A DNA stretch of 64,000 nt from Paraniabella hibiscisoli (GTDB lineage: Bacteria > Bacteroidota > Bacteroidia > Chitinophagales > Chitinophagaceae). The translations under genes and the position numbers were made by a program. The notes under the pieces were generated by a model. That model was not told the origin of the DNA. It did not search any database and worked only from the letters and a program-made list of their open reading frames with translations. The stretch is taken from assembly GCF_022512515.1 (NCBI RefSeq), contig NZ_JAKWBK010000001.1:3906001-3970000 (forward strand), read 5' to 3'. This document shows, piece by piece, positions 1 through 10,580 of this stretch. The stretch's first letter is position 1; the number at the start of each line of letters is the position of its first letter.

Positions 1-1
1 G

Positions 2-2935
2 ATCTCTGGTCGGGTAATCGATGATAAAGGCACCCCGGTTCCGTCGGTTACTGTTACCGTTAAGGGAAAAGGCAATTCAACTATAACCAACGAAGATGGC
101 CGTTTCATAATATCTGCAAAGAACAATGAGGTATTGGTTTTTTCGGCCGTTTCCTACCTGGCAAAGGAGATAACCCTTACTACAGAAACCAATTATGACG
201 TAATATTGGCTACCAATGCGGTAGCTATGAGCGATGTGGTGGTTATCGGTTACGGTAAAAACTCCAAGCGTACGCTTTCCAGTGCTATTACTTCTGTTAA
301 ACCTGAAGATCTGAATCGGGGTGCGATAGGAGATGTCGGCCAGTTATTACAGGGTAAGGTACCCGGCCTGAACGTTACTGCCAGCGGCGATCCGAATCGC
401 CCCGCAGCAATGATCCTTCGCGGTCATTCTACTATCAATAGTCCCGGTGGTCCGTTTTATGTTATTGATGGTATTCCCGGCGCTGATATCAATGGTGTAG
501 CCCCTGATGATATCGCATCTATGGACATATTGAAGGATGCTTCTGCTACCGCTATTTATGGTAACCGGGCATCTAACGGCGTTATTATGGTAACAACGAA
601 GAAAGGCAGGGCAGGTAAGCTGCAGGCAGCATATAACGGATATGTAGGATTTGAAAATGTTAGCCGAAGCCTCGACCTGATGGATGCCGAGGCTTTAAGA
701 GCTTATTCTCAAAAGAATAATTACACGCCAAGTACAAACGATGACAAGGGCGCTAACACTAATTGGCCGGAAGCGATCCAGAAAAAATCTGCGTTGTCAC
801 ATAATCATAATATATCCTTCAGCGGGGGTACAGATAAAAGCATGTACAGCGCCAGCCTTAACTATCTTAAAAAGGAGGGTATTATCCTTCAAAGTGACCT
901 GGAGCGGGTTATTGGCAGACTCAGCGCGGAGCATCATGCGCTGAATGATAGGCTGATACTGGGCTTAAACATTATGAGCAGTAACAGTAAAGCCTCAAAT
1001 GTTCCATTGCAAAACATGGTGTTTCAACAGGCTGTGAAGTATAATCCCATGTCACCCATCTACAACGAGAATGGGACTTTTTTCGAAAACTTTAATAATA
1101 CGCAATATTTCAACCCGGTTTCGATCATCAAAAATGCGGTTGACGATACCAAGTATGGTTCTTTACAAGGAAACTTTACCCTGGAGGCAAAGCTACCATT
1201 CAACCTTACTTATAACGCCAATCTTTCCTATCAGCGTGGTACCTGGCTACATGGAGAGTATTATAATAGCTACTATTCTCAAAACTACAGCACAGGAAGT
1301 TTTTATACCAATGGCGATCCCGGTGGTGGAAGAAGCCTGCGGAATTTTTATTCCAACGGATTGGCCTACCGGAATTATTACCAGAATACCTCTAAAACTT
1401 TTGAAACATTCTTAACCTGGGGCAAAAAAATGGGATTGCATAATTTAAAGGCTGTTCTGGGTTATAGCTGGCAAAGAAATACGAACAATGACGGGTTGCA
1501 AACCAGCCAGACCAATTTTGTAAATGACTATACCACCTACTATAACCTGGGCCTGGGCAACTATCAAACGGTGAACGGTTTTGCTGTTGACTATGGCGGC
1601 AGTGTTTACGAGGAAACGAATTTTATTTCAGACTTCTTTCGTTTAAACTATGATTTTAACGAAAGGATCTTACTACAGGCTTCTGTGAGGCGTGACGGAA
1701 GCTCTGTGTTTGGTAAGAATAAGGAATGGGGATATTTTCCGGCTGCAAGTATAGCATGGCGTATATCTGAGTCGGAGTTTATTAAGAATGCAGGATTTAT
1801 CAGTGATCTGAAACTGCGATTGAGTTATGGTGCTACAGGTAATGCCTTTGGTTTGGGTGCTTATAATGCCCAGCGTCTTTACAATAAGTCGGGTACCTAT
1901 TACAATAATGGTGTTTTTGCTGCATCATTCAGGTCTACCCAGGGCTCTAATACAGACCTTCAGTGGGAGGTTACTGCTACTAAAAACTTAGGGCTTGATT
2001 ACGGGTTTCTTAAGGGCAGGATAACGGGTGCGATAGACATTTACGAAAAAACTACTACGGATATGGTGTTTCCTTACAGCGTAGCCCAATCTATTGACCC
2101 CAGTGGTTTCTTATGGTTGAATGTTGGGAAGATACGCAATCGTGGTATAGAGTTTAACGTAAACATTAGTGCAGTCAATAAGAAAAATTTCACCTGGACC
2201 ACAGGCCTCAACCTGGCGACTAATAAAAACGTAATTCTTGACTTGAAAGGACCCGAGCAATATGGTGTTAATGCAGATTCAACCTATTATACGCAGATTG
2301 ATGGTCCGGGTACAACCGGTAGCCGTTTGCAGTTGTTAGCAGTAGGCGGCCCGTTGGGTCAATTTTATTCTTTCCAGTATATAGGTAAAGATGCTTCCGG
2401 AAACTCATTGTTTTTGAAAGGCGATGGTACTGAAACCACCAACCCTTCACAGGTAACGGACTACCACTACCTGGGCAGCCCTCATCCAAAACTGATGTAC
2501 GGCTTTAACAACAGTTTCAGGTACAAAAATTTCGACCTTAATTTCTTTTTACGGGGAGTAATGGGCAACAAAATTTTTAATGCAACCCGTGCCGATCTAT
2601 CCTATGTGGTAACAGCCGGTCAAACCAATATCAGTCCTGATGCTGCAGATGATGCCAGGACAGATTCGCGAAACAATAATTATTCATCAAGATATGTGGA
2701 AGACGGGTCCTACCTGAGATTTGACAATGCCACCTTAGGTTATCGCGTCAATCTTAAAAGCGAATATCTCAGTAGCCTGAGATTTTACGGAACAGTAAAC
2801 AACCTTTTCGTTATAACGAAGTATAAAGGTATTGATCCGGAAATTAACCAGGGCGGTTCATCGTTGGGTGTGGACTACAATAGTTTTTACCCTAAAACGC
2901 GTACCATTCTTTTAGGTGTGTCAGTTGGTTTTTAA
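2..2935 (+). CDS. SusC/RagA-type TonB-dependent outer-membrane transporter (5' end outside window)
   Basis: Outer-membrane TonB-dependent channel that imports glycan fragments caught by its SusD partner. The reading frame is open from base 2, so the start and signal peptide lie upstream of the window. The first ~65 visible codons form the carboxypeptidase-regulatory-like beta domain (ISGRVIDDKGTPVPSVTV). The plug domain follows from about codon 77 (SDVVVIGYG) to about 200 (IMVTTKKGRAGK), and then the 22-strand barrel runs to a C-terminal aromatic residue (GVSVGF). The visible ~977 residues fit the family's usual 1000-1100. susD follows 17 bp later, as is typical for the pair. I see no frameshift inside. 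The substrate cannot be read from sequence; neighbours suggest an amino-sugar or uronate glycan (inference). Confidence 0.96.
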   Translation: MSGRVIDDKGTPVPSVTVTVKGKGNSTITNEDGRFIISAKNNEVLVFSAVSYLAKEITLTTETNYDVILATNAVAMSDVVVIGYGKNSKRTLSSAITSVKPEDLNRGAIGDVGQLLQGKVPGLNVTASGDPNRPAAMILRGHSTINSPGGPFYVIDGIPGADINGVAPDDIASMDILKDASATAIYGNRASNGVIMVTTKKGRAGKLQAAYNGYVGFENVSRSLDLMDAEALRAYSQKNNYTPSTNDDKGANTNWPEAIQKKSALSHNHNISFSGGTDKSMYSASLNYLKKEGIILQSDLERVIGRLSAEHHALNDRLILGLNIMSSNSKASNVPLQNMVFQQAVKYNPMSPIYNENGTFFENFNNTQYFNPVSIIKNAVDDTKYGSLQGNFTLEAKLPFNLTYNANLSYQRGTWLHGEYYNSYYSQNYSTGSFYTNGDPGGGRSLRNFYSNGLAYRNYYQNTSKTFETFLTWGKKMGLHNLKAVLGYSWQRNTNNDGLQTSQTNFVNDYTTYYNLGLGNYQTVNGFAVDYGGSVYEETNFISDFFRLNYDFNERILLQASVRRDGSSVFGKNKEWGYFPAASIAWRISESEFIKNAGFISDLKLRLSYGATGNAFGLGAYNAQRLYNKSGTYYNNGVFAASFRSTQGSNTDLQWEVTATKNLGLDYGFLKGRITGAIDIYEKTTTDMVFPYSVAQSIDPSGFLWLNVGKIRNRGIEFNVNISAVNKKNFTWTTGLNLATNKNVILDLKGPEQYGVNADSTYYTQIDGPGTTGSRLQLLAVGGPLGQFYSFQYIGKDASGNSLFLKGDGTETTNPSQVTDYHYLGSPHPKLMYGFNNSFRYKNFDLNFFLRGVMGNKIFNATRADLSYVVTAGQTNISPDAADDARTDSRNNNYSSRYVEDGSYLRFDNATLGYRVNLKSEYLSSLRFYGTVNNLFVITKYKGIDPEINQGGSSLGVDYNSFYPKTRTILLGVSVGF

Positions 2936-2952
2936 CGATTAAAAAGCATTTT

Positions 2953-4626
2953 ATGAATAATATTTTACAACGACTTTTAATAGCGATAGCAGCCTGTCTG
3001 GTAATGAGCTCCTGTCACAAAATTGAGGTGACTCCCAATTCTTTATATACCGAAAATGTATTTCCTAAAACCGATGCGGAGTTTCAATCTGTAATGGGTA
3101 CTATTTATACCAGTTTGCGTGGCCATTATTCCCTGGCATACTGGTTTGCCCAGGAGTTGAGTTCTGATGAGGCTATCCTGCCTGTATATGGCGGTAACTG
3201 GTTTGACGGACAAGGATATATTCAGTTACACCGTCATGATTGGAATAAAGATCACGGATGGATTACAACGGTATGGAACGATGCTTATTCTATCGCAGGC
3301 CTTTGCAATCAAACAATGTACATATTCAGAAACGCGCCAGATGGCGACAGTAAAAATACAGCTATTGCAGAACTGAAAACATTGAGAGCTTACGCTTACT
3401 GGGAGTTGCTGGATATGTTTGGAAATGTTCCATTGGATACCATTTATCCCAGCCCGGGTGTGCAGGCTAAAGCTAACAGAGCTGATGTCTACAATTTTGT
3501 GGTATCGGAACTAAAATCAGCAATACCTTTTCTAAAAACAGCAACAGGAAGTACCACCTATGGTAAGGTAACCGCCTGGATGGCAAATGCATTACTGGCG
3601 AAGACTTATCTGAATGCTGAAGTTTACGCGGGTTCGGCCAAATACAATGAATGTATTGCTGCATGCGATGCTATTATCAGTTCCGGGAATTTTGCGGTAG
3701 AACCGAGAACAACTTACCTGAGCCAGTTTTATCCAACAAATGGTCCTGCATTCAAAGAGTTTATTTTTGCTATACCCTATGATCCGTCAACGAGTAATGG
3801 TTACCTGTATCATGCTCGCTACGATCTCAACCGCAACCTGGGTATCAAATACCGCTACTCGGGAAGTACGCCCGGCAGCTATTCATTCAACCAGATCATA
3901 TTAAATCTAACCACTGGTAGCGGACTGATCAATGCAAGGCCCAGCGGACCGCGTGCTACACTATCCAGCTTTTACAATAGTTATTTTAAGACGGATGCCG
4001 GGGATATTCGCAGAGATCAATGGTTGGTAGGAAATCAATTCTGGTCAGATGGTAGCCCCATGATGGTAAGAACAACCAAGAAAGGGTACGATCAGTTTTA
4101 TACTGGTTCAGATGGAGGCGATGCTTATACTTATCAATTGAGTATAGATTCTGTGATCTCTGCGAGACAAACTTTAGCGTCTATAGATCTGGGCAACGAC
4201 GAAATAGCATGGAACATGGGCATACGAAATATCAAGTTTCTTCCGGATGCCAATTCTTCCAGCCGTAATCAAAGTAACGACGCTCCATTATTCCGTTATT
4301 CAGATATTCTGCTAATGAAAGCTGAGGCTATTTTGCGTGGAGGCGCAGCTACAGCAGGGCATACAGCGCTTTCGCTGGTAAATATGGTGCGCACTAACAG
4401 AACCACTTCACCGTCCTGGACCTCGGTAACATTAGATGATCTTTATGCGGAAAGGGCCCGTGAGTTCACCTGGGAATGCTGGCGTCGAAATGATATGATC
4501 AGATTTGGGAAGTATGAAAATGCTTACGGTTTTAAAAGTAATACGGATAGTTATCGGCGCATTTTTCCCATTCCTACCCAGGCTATGAATACCAATCCGA
4601 AACTGGTTCAGAATACGGGGTATTGA
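2953..4626 (+). CDS. SusD/RagB family glycan-binding lipoprotein
   Basis: Surface lipoprotein that binds glycan and caps the SusC channel. Residues 1-21 are a lipoprotein signal peptide: basic Arg7, a hydrophobic core and the lipobox VMSSC with Cys21. Then comes the helical TPR-like SusD fold; near the C-terminus the family signatures RYSDILLMKAEA and the Arg/Glu-rich ERAREFTWECWRR are visible. Length 557 aa is normal for the family. It lies 17 bp after susC in the same direction, so they are surely co-transcribed. A strong terminator hairpin follows ~110 bp downstream, so susCD may form its own transcript, separate from the next genes. Family assignment is firm; ligand unknown. Confidence 0.96.
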   Translation: MNNILQRLLIAIAACLVMSSCHKIEVTPNSLYTENVFPKTDAEFQSVMGTIYTSLRGHYSLAYWFAQELSSDEAILPVYGGNWFDGQGYIQLHRHDWNKDHGWITTVWNDAYSIAGLCNQTMYIFRNAPDGDSKNTAIAELKTLRAYAYWELLDMFGNVPLDTIYPSPGVQAKANRADVYNFVVSELKSAIPFLKTATGSTTYGKVTAWMANALLAKTYLNAEVYAGSAKYNECIAACDAIISSGNFAVEPRTTYLSQFYPTNGPAFKEFIFAIPYDPSTSNGYLYHARYDLNRNLGIKYRYSGSTPGSYSFNQIILNLTTGSGLINARPSGPRATLSSFYNSYFKTDAGDIRRDQWLVGNQFWSDGSPMMVRTTKKGYDQFYTGSDGGDAYTYQLSIDSVISARQTLASIDLGNDEIAWNMGIRNIKFLPDANSSSRNQSNDAPLFRYSDILLMKAEAILRGGAATAGHTALSLVNMVRTNRTTSPSWTSVTLDDLYAERAREFTWECWRRNDMIRFGKYENAYGFKSNTDSYRRIFPIPTQAMNTNPKLVQNTGY

Positions 4627-4734
4627 TGCTGAGAAATTCCTGGCAGATCAGGATAAACGCACCGGGTTACAACCTTTATGTACGATCGGCGGCAATGGAA
4701 TATTTGTAGAGATGTGAGGAGTGGTTTAAGGGCG

Positions 4735-4772
4735 ATCCCGGAGGGGTGAAATATCAACCCTCCGGGATTTTT
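4735..4772 (+). terminator. Rho-independent terminator after susCD
   Basis: Perfect 11-bp inverted repeat: ATCCCGGAGGG at 4735-4745 pairs with CCCTCCGGGAT at 4758-4768, loop of 12 nt, then a run of five T (4768-4772). It is 108 bp past the susD stop, and nothing else reads into it from the left. Confidence 0.85.
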
Positions 4773-4906
4773 AGCTGTAACGGGCCGTTGGTTGATAGTC
4801 GCTGATGTCTTACTATTTCTTATATTTAGTATCAACAATCATTACTTCAAACTCGTATAACCCAATCTGCTGTTTTAACTTAAAATTTTTACAGTAAAGG
4901 GAGCGC

Positions 4907-6159
4907 TTGCAGTTCCAGCGTAAGGGAATCAATAGCTACAAAATAAAAGGATTGAAAGAAGAAAAGCGCAATAATGATCATTTGGTAACTCCGGGTAACA
5001 GGCTGTTGTCGCTCGACGCTTTAAGAGGCTTTGATATGTTTTGGATCGTAAGCGGCGAAGGCATATTCCATGGGTTAGCCCGATCCGTTCGACAAAAATA
5101 TGGACTGATACAGGATAAGACCACCTGGCAGATAGCCATGACAGATCAGATGAACCTGTTTGAAAAAATGCTGGTGGGTATCAGCAACCAGCTACATCAT
5201 ACGGTTTGGAACGGTTTCACCTTTTATGACCTTATTTTCCCGCTGTTCATCTTTATAGCAGGCATTAGCATGCCATTTTCGTATGCTAAACAATTATCTG
5301 TGGGTGCAGAGGGCAGGAGAAATATCTACCGTGCATTGATAAGGCGTACCGTTTTGCTGATAGTATTAGGGATGATCGTAAACGGATTATTGCAATGGAA
5401 GTCTTTCGACGAAACCCGTTTTGCCAGTGTGTTGGGCCGGATAGCGCTAAGCTGTTTTTTTGCGGCCATTATCTATCTAAATACATCATTGCGCGGGCGC
5501 ATTGCCTGGTTCGTTTTTATACTTTTAGGATATTGGCTGGCATTGCGGCTGGTTCCGGTTCCGGGATTTGGGCCGGGTATATTGACGCCCGAAGGAAATC
5601 TTTCGGCCTATATAGACCGTTTATGGTTACCCGGAAAACTTCACAGGAAGGTATATGATCCGGAAGGCCTTTTTCCACTGTTCCGGCAATAGCTACGGCG
5701 TTGATGGGCATTTTCACAGGAGAGTTGTTGCGGAACAACCGGTACGCTATGAAAGGAAAGACAGCTTGTTTGTTGGTCGCAGGTATTTTGTCCCTTATTG
5801 TAGGAATGGCATGGGGAACCGTATTTCCGGTCAACAAAAATATGTGGACCAGCTCATTTGTATTGTATGCCGGAGGCTGGAGTCTTTTATTATTCGCGCT
5901 TTTCTATTTTGTTATAGATGTAAAAGGTATTAAAAAATGGAGCTGGCCTTTTGTTTGGCTGGGGTGTAATTCCATACTGATCTACCTGGCGGCGCACGGC
6001 CTGGTTAATTTCTTGTCAACATCAGGTTTTTTAATGGAGGGTATCGTTAAGAGAACGGATGCCAGGTGGCATGACGCAATATTATGGTTAGGTGTAGCGC
6101 TCATACAGTTTGCTGCGCTTTACGGCCTGTATAAAAGAAAGATATTTCTAAAAATATAA
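4907..6159 (+). CDS. NagX/HGSNAT-like membrane acyltransferase family protein (one frameshift)
   Basis: Polytopic inner-membrane protein of the DUF5009 / heparan-alpha-glucosaminide N-acetyltransferase-like family. In Bacteroidota glycan loci members are thought to acetylate or transport amino sugars. The signature LLSLDALRGFDMFWI is near the N-terminus, and about ten hydrophobic segments follow, including FPLFIFIAGISMPFSYA. The frame breaks at T5 (5670-5674); one more T joins it to the C-terminal part starting LMGIFTGELLRNN, giving ~417 aa, about normal. The start is uncertain: no ATG lies before the signature in frame; TTG at 4907 follows AAGGGAG closely, and TTG at 4952 follows AAAAGG. It ends 20 bp before the symporter gene. 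Confidence 0.8.
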
Positions 6160-6179
6160 CGATCTGATAAACTTCACCA

Positions 6180-7809
6180 ATGAATACATTATTGCCAGCC
6201 GATTATGTGGTATTCTTTGTATACTTTATTGCCGTAGCGGCTTATGGGTATTACATTTATCGAAAGAAGAAGTCGGACACGATGAGCTCTAACGATTTTT
6301 TCTCGCTGAAGGTTCGCTTACCTGGTGGGCGATCGGCGCTTCGCTTATAGCTTCCAATATTTCTGCTGAACATTTTATAGGAATGAGTGGTTCTGGCTTT
6401 GCTTTAGGATTGGCTATTTCAACCTACGAATGGATGTCGGCGGCGACACTGATTATTGTGGCTGTATTCATTATCCCTTTATACCTGAAGAACAGGATCT
6501 TTACTATGCCCCAATTTTTGGCCAAACGTTACAGTGACCAGGTAAGTACCATCATGGCGGTGTTTTGGCTGCTGGTATATGTATTTGTGAACCTTACTTC
6601 TATTATTTACCTGGGAGCATTGGCTATCTCTTCCATTTCTCCCGTTAGCTTCGAATGGAGCATCGTGGGTTTAAGTGTATTCTCGGTAATAGTTACGCTG
6701 GGCGGGATGAAAGTTATCGGATATACAGATGTGATACAGGTGCTGGTGCTGCTAATAGGCGGGTTGGTTACTACCTACCTGGCATTATCGCTGCTGGCGG
6801 ATCAATTTGGGCTGGATGGTAATATACTCGAAGCATTAGGTGTATTGCGAAAAGAAGCTCCCGATCACTTCCACATGATATTTGATAAAAGTAGTCCACA
6901 TTACAAAGAGCTGCCCGGCATGTCGGTATTGATTGGAGGGATGCTGATCAATAACCTGGCCTACTGGGGTTGCAATCAATATATTGTTCAGCGTGCACTG
7001 GGAGCCGATCTTAAAACTGCCCGTAATGGAATTCTGTTTGCTGCTTTTCTAAAGTTATTAGTGCCTGTTATTGCAGTGTTACCTGGGATCACCATGTACG
7101 TCATGCACCAGAATGGTATGTTTCAACAGGAGATGACAGATGCCGTAACAGGTGTCATTAAGCCCGATCATGCATACCCAACGTTAATGAACCTGTTGCC
7201 GGCTGGTTTAAAAGGAGTGGCTTTTGCGGCCCTCACAGCAGCAATTGTTGCGTCGCTGGCAGGTAAGGCTAATAGTATCTCCACTATATTTTCCTTAGAT
7301 ATTTACAAAAAGTATTTTGATGAGAATGCTTCAGACCGAAAAGTAGTTCGGGTAGGTCGATGGGCTGTTATTATTTCCATGGTAATGGCGGCTATCGTAA
7401 CGCCTGCCTTAAAATCGCTCGACCAGGCTTACCAGTTTATCCAGGAATATGTTGGTTTTTTTCTCCGGGTGTATTGGCGGTGTTTTTATTGGGAATGTTC
7501 TGGAAGAGAACTACGGCAACAGCAGCTTTGGCAGGCGCGCTGCTCACTATTCCCATATCGGCCATACTAAAATTCTTACCTGTTTGGACCGGAGGCTTTT
7601 TTCCAGACTACCCATTTCTCGATCGCATGACCATTACGTTTTTTATTATAGCCGCGCTGATGATTGCGATAAGTTTATTAAGACCGGCCAGGCAGGATAA
7701 TAATACGATAAAAGTAGACAAGCGCTGGTTTAAAGTGTCAACAGAATTTGTAATCGGTTCTGTATTTATTTGCGGTGTACTGGTTGCCCTTTATACCGTG
7801 TTTTGGTAG
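6180..7809 (+). CDS. Sodium:solute symporter, SGLT-like (two frameshifts)
   Basis: Inner-membrane Na+/solute cotransporter of the SSS family, probably importing the sugar freed by this locus. ATG at 6180 starts MNTLLPADYVVFFVYF (first TM). The frame breaks at T6 (6296-6301) and T7 (7456-7462). One extra T in each gives NDFFLAEGSLTWW followed by ASLIASNISAEHFIGMSG, the canonical SSS N-terminal signature, and then VGFFSPGVLAVFLLGMFW. Repaired length is 543 aa with 13-14 hydrophobic segments, normal for SGLT-type proteins. It sits between the acyltransferase and the toroid protein, same strand, with short gaps, so a shared transcript is likely. The sugar is not known. Confidence 0.9.
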
Positions 7810-7832
7810 TGTTTATCTTATAAAACTGAAAC

Positions 7833-9590
7833 ATGAAAAGAAGTGATTTCATAAAAATGGGAACTATGGCCGCATTTGCGCCTCTGTGGGTAAACCCGGT
7901 AAGTGGCATGAATGCGCTTATTGATAAAGAACTGATGCGGAAATTGATTCATGCCAATGATGTGCAGGCAGCGCGGTTAATGAAGTCGGTAGAGGAGGGG
8001 AAGCTGCAGTTCAGTCGGCTGGTTGCTTATAATATAGCAACTTTGGCTGCGGCTTACTGCGAGAAGGAATCAACCTTGTATCATCAGGCAGCTGTTGTGG
8101 AAAAACTGAGTATTCTGGTTAAATTTCTCGCAGCAGCGCAATCAGAAGATGGTACTGTTAATGTGGGCAATCTTGAATCTCCGCCGGATACTGCTTTCCT
8201 GATAGAGATAGTAGGCCCGGCGGCAACTATCATGCAAAAAGATAAGAGCAGCGACCTGAAGCTGGTACAGCAACAGTTAAAACAAGTGATATTAAAGGCC
8301 GGTGAGGGATTGGTTACAGGCGGCATTCATACACCTAATCATCGTTGGGTGATTTCTGCAGCATTGGCCCAGGTCAATCATCTTTATCCGAACAAGAAAT
8401 ATCTCGACCGGATTGATGATTGGTTGGGTGAGGGTGTTTTTATGGATGCTGACGGTCACTATCCTGAACGAAGCGGCATTTATTCGGGTGTGGAGAATGC
8501 TGCTTTGATAACCATAGCCAGGCTGACCGGAAAGTCGGATCTATACGAACCTGTACGGAAAAACCTGGCTATGTATGTTTATTATATCGAAGCCAATGGA
8601 GACCTGGTTCTAAATGATTCGAGACGGCAGGATCAATATGAGTTTGCCGCAAAGACAGCCACTTTGTTCTATTTGCAGTATCGCTATATGTCCATCCTTG
8701 ATGGGAATAAGAACTTTGCAGCGATCGCCAAAATGCTGGAAGGTACGGGATTTTGAAAAAGATATTCTGAACCGTTCCCTGTATTGCTTTATGGAGGACG
8801 AAACACTGCAACAGCAATTGCCGGTTGTGGCGCCCATGCCTAATCGCTACGAAAAATTGTTTGCCACATCGCATCTTTTAAGAATAAAGAACAACGATAC
8901 ATCTGTGACATATTTTGGAGGCGTGGACTGGCCATTAATAATAGCGTCCGGCCGATCCAATTCACCCGACTTTTTCTCCTACAGAAAAGGTAATGCCATC
9001 CTGAAATACATGCGTTTATCATCCGGCTTTTTTGGCATGGGTTATTTCTACAGCGAAGGGTTGCAAAAAGAGGGTGATAGCTACGTACTGCGAAAAACAC
9101 TGCAGGTGCCTTACTATCAACCATTACCCGGGGAGAAGCGAAAAACAGATGGTGATTATTTACTTTCTCCCAGTGTGGATGGCCGGTTCTGGAATAAAAT
9201 GGATTTCAGTAATCGCCCGGTAAGTAATGTAAAAACATTGAAACGACTATTCGCTTAAGCGAAAACAAAGGCGCGGTGCAACTTGAGTTTGAATTAAAAG
9301 GGATGAAAGGCGTGCCGCTTACTATTGAATTGTGCTTTAAGGAAGGCGGAAGCTTAACTGGTGTTACGGCTGCTGATGCCAACGGCAATAGTTTTTTAGA
9401 ACAAGGCACGGGCGAATATCGATATGGTAATGATGTGATCCGGTTCGGTCCGGGCATAGTGAGCCATAAACGGGTCACAAATTTGGAAGGAGAACGGTAT
9501 AGCACACATTTTGGAACATTACGTACCAGCGGAGAACATGTGTATATAACGGGCACAACCCCTTTTAAACATGTACTAAATTTTAGTTAG
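7833..9590 (+). CDS. Heparinase II/III-like secreted protein (two frameshifts)
   Basis: Probable exported polysaccharide-lyase-like enzyme. The N-terminus MKRSDFIKMGTMAAFAP resembles the Tat-type signals of Bacteroidota glycan enzymes, though it lacks a true RR pair. An alpha/alpha-toroid half carries TPNHRW near residue 170 and GHYPERSGIYS near residue 211. The C-terminal part is beta-rich. The frame breaks at T4 (8751-8754, one T too many) and A3 (9241-9243, one A too few). Repair gives ~585 aa. No biochemical substrate can be read from sequence; heparinase-like is my reading of fold motifs and neighbours, and an uncharacterised glycoside-active toroid family is the alternative. Last gene of the run that starts at the acyltransferase. 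Confidence 0.65.
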
Positions 9591-9664
9591 CAGATATTAG
9601 GCATGAGCACAATGCGCATACTGTTTTTAGAGTAGGAAAACCCCACAAAAAAGGATCTAATCGA

Positions 9665-9943
9665 TTGATTAAGATTAAGCAACCCATTTTGCAAATCTTG
9701 CTGTATTTTATCTTTTATCAGACTTTGATGCTTTTTTTACAAGATTTGATGTTAATTAGATTTCATGTAAGTATTGGTATTTCCTTGCGTTATATGTTTT
9801 ACTTATTTGTCGCAATGAGTACAATTTTCGCAATTTTTTTTCTTTTTTTTAGAAGAAAAAAGGCATTCTTAAATCTATTTCTTTTTATTTTAAGCTATTC
9901 AATCATTGCATTGTGTTTTTTGGCATTAACAGCAACTATGTAA
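9665..9943 (+). CDS. Small AT-rich membrane protein, unknown
   Basis: I do not recognise this 92-aa protein. It has three hydrophobic stretches (residues ~8-28, ~40-62, ~68-90) separated by a basic patch FRRKKAF at about residues 61-67. The start is TTG at 9665. Base composition is much richer in A+T than the flanks, which suggests transfer, and an RHS C-terminal fragment follows 110 bp later. Small membrane proteins beside RHS tails can be immunity proteins, but no toxin tip is present here, so this is only a possibility. Confidence 0.4.
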   Translation: MIKIKQPILQILLYFIFYQTLMLFLQDLMLIRFHVSIGISLRYMFYLFVAMSTIFAIFFLFFRRKKAFLNLFLFILSYSIIALCFLALTATM

Positions 9944-10054
9944 TAATGGTTTTGGGCTTAGCAATCCTAAGTGTAATTATTTCTAATTTAATTCTTAAAA
10001 TTAAACTAAGATTTTTACTATAGAAATCGGTGTCCATTTGAATTGGATATTTAA

Positions 10055-10288
10055 CCCAGCTGGCCTGTGCCCAATAAATACTTATACAATAACAAAGAAA
10101 AACAAGATGAGTTAACCCAGTATGATTACAGGGCAAGGTTCTATGACCCGGTAGTAGGAAGGTGGAATGTGGTGGATCCATTAGCAGATGCGTATGATAT
10201 GTGGACGCCATATAATTATGTAGTTAATAATCCATTACGCTTAATAGATCCCGATGAAGCCTTATCATTAACAGGGTCAAGCATATAA
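10055..10288 (+). pseudogene. RHS-repeat-associated core fragment
   Basis: A stranded piece of an RHS/YD-repeat protein. In frame it reads [13 protein letters not shown], then [20 protein letters not shown] and [15 protein letters not shown], the hallmark RHS core just before the variable toxin tip. A stop codon at 10052 lies directly upstream, no repeats precede it, and only ~10 residues follow the core. So both the repeat cage and the toxin domain are missing. It is a relic, not a working toxin. No matching RHS body is in the window. Bases 10289-10580 after it hold nothing I can support. Confidence 0.8.
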
Positions 10289-10580
10289 TAAATTTAAATG
10301 GCTTTCAGCGTGATCTATAAATTTATGATTTAAAACCGGGAGTGAAATAACAATCTATTTAATCTGCAGTTAGAGATTTATTCGGGGTGAATACCCTGAG
10401 TTTTTTAAGATAAATCTAAGTTGATAAAAATCTATTTTACAACCTCTTTAATCGGGTCTAATATTCTCGTTAAAGAAACTTTCTATTTCGAAAAGTCGTA
10501 CGTCTGTAAAGATCATGCGTTCAAAATAAGGTTGCCGGATTGCAATTTGAAAGAATTTTGATCTTCTATAGTCTATGGGT

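Noticed and set aside
2268..2489. 73-codon minus-strand frame inside susC
   Set aside because: Shadow of the susC barrel coding sequence; no start context or domain.
10055..10288. Active RHS toxin with immunity gene
   Set aside because: No toxin tip follows the core and no repeat cage precedes it; the membrane protein is upstream, while immunity genes normally sit downstream.
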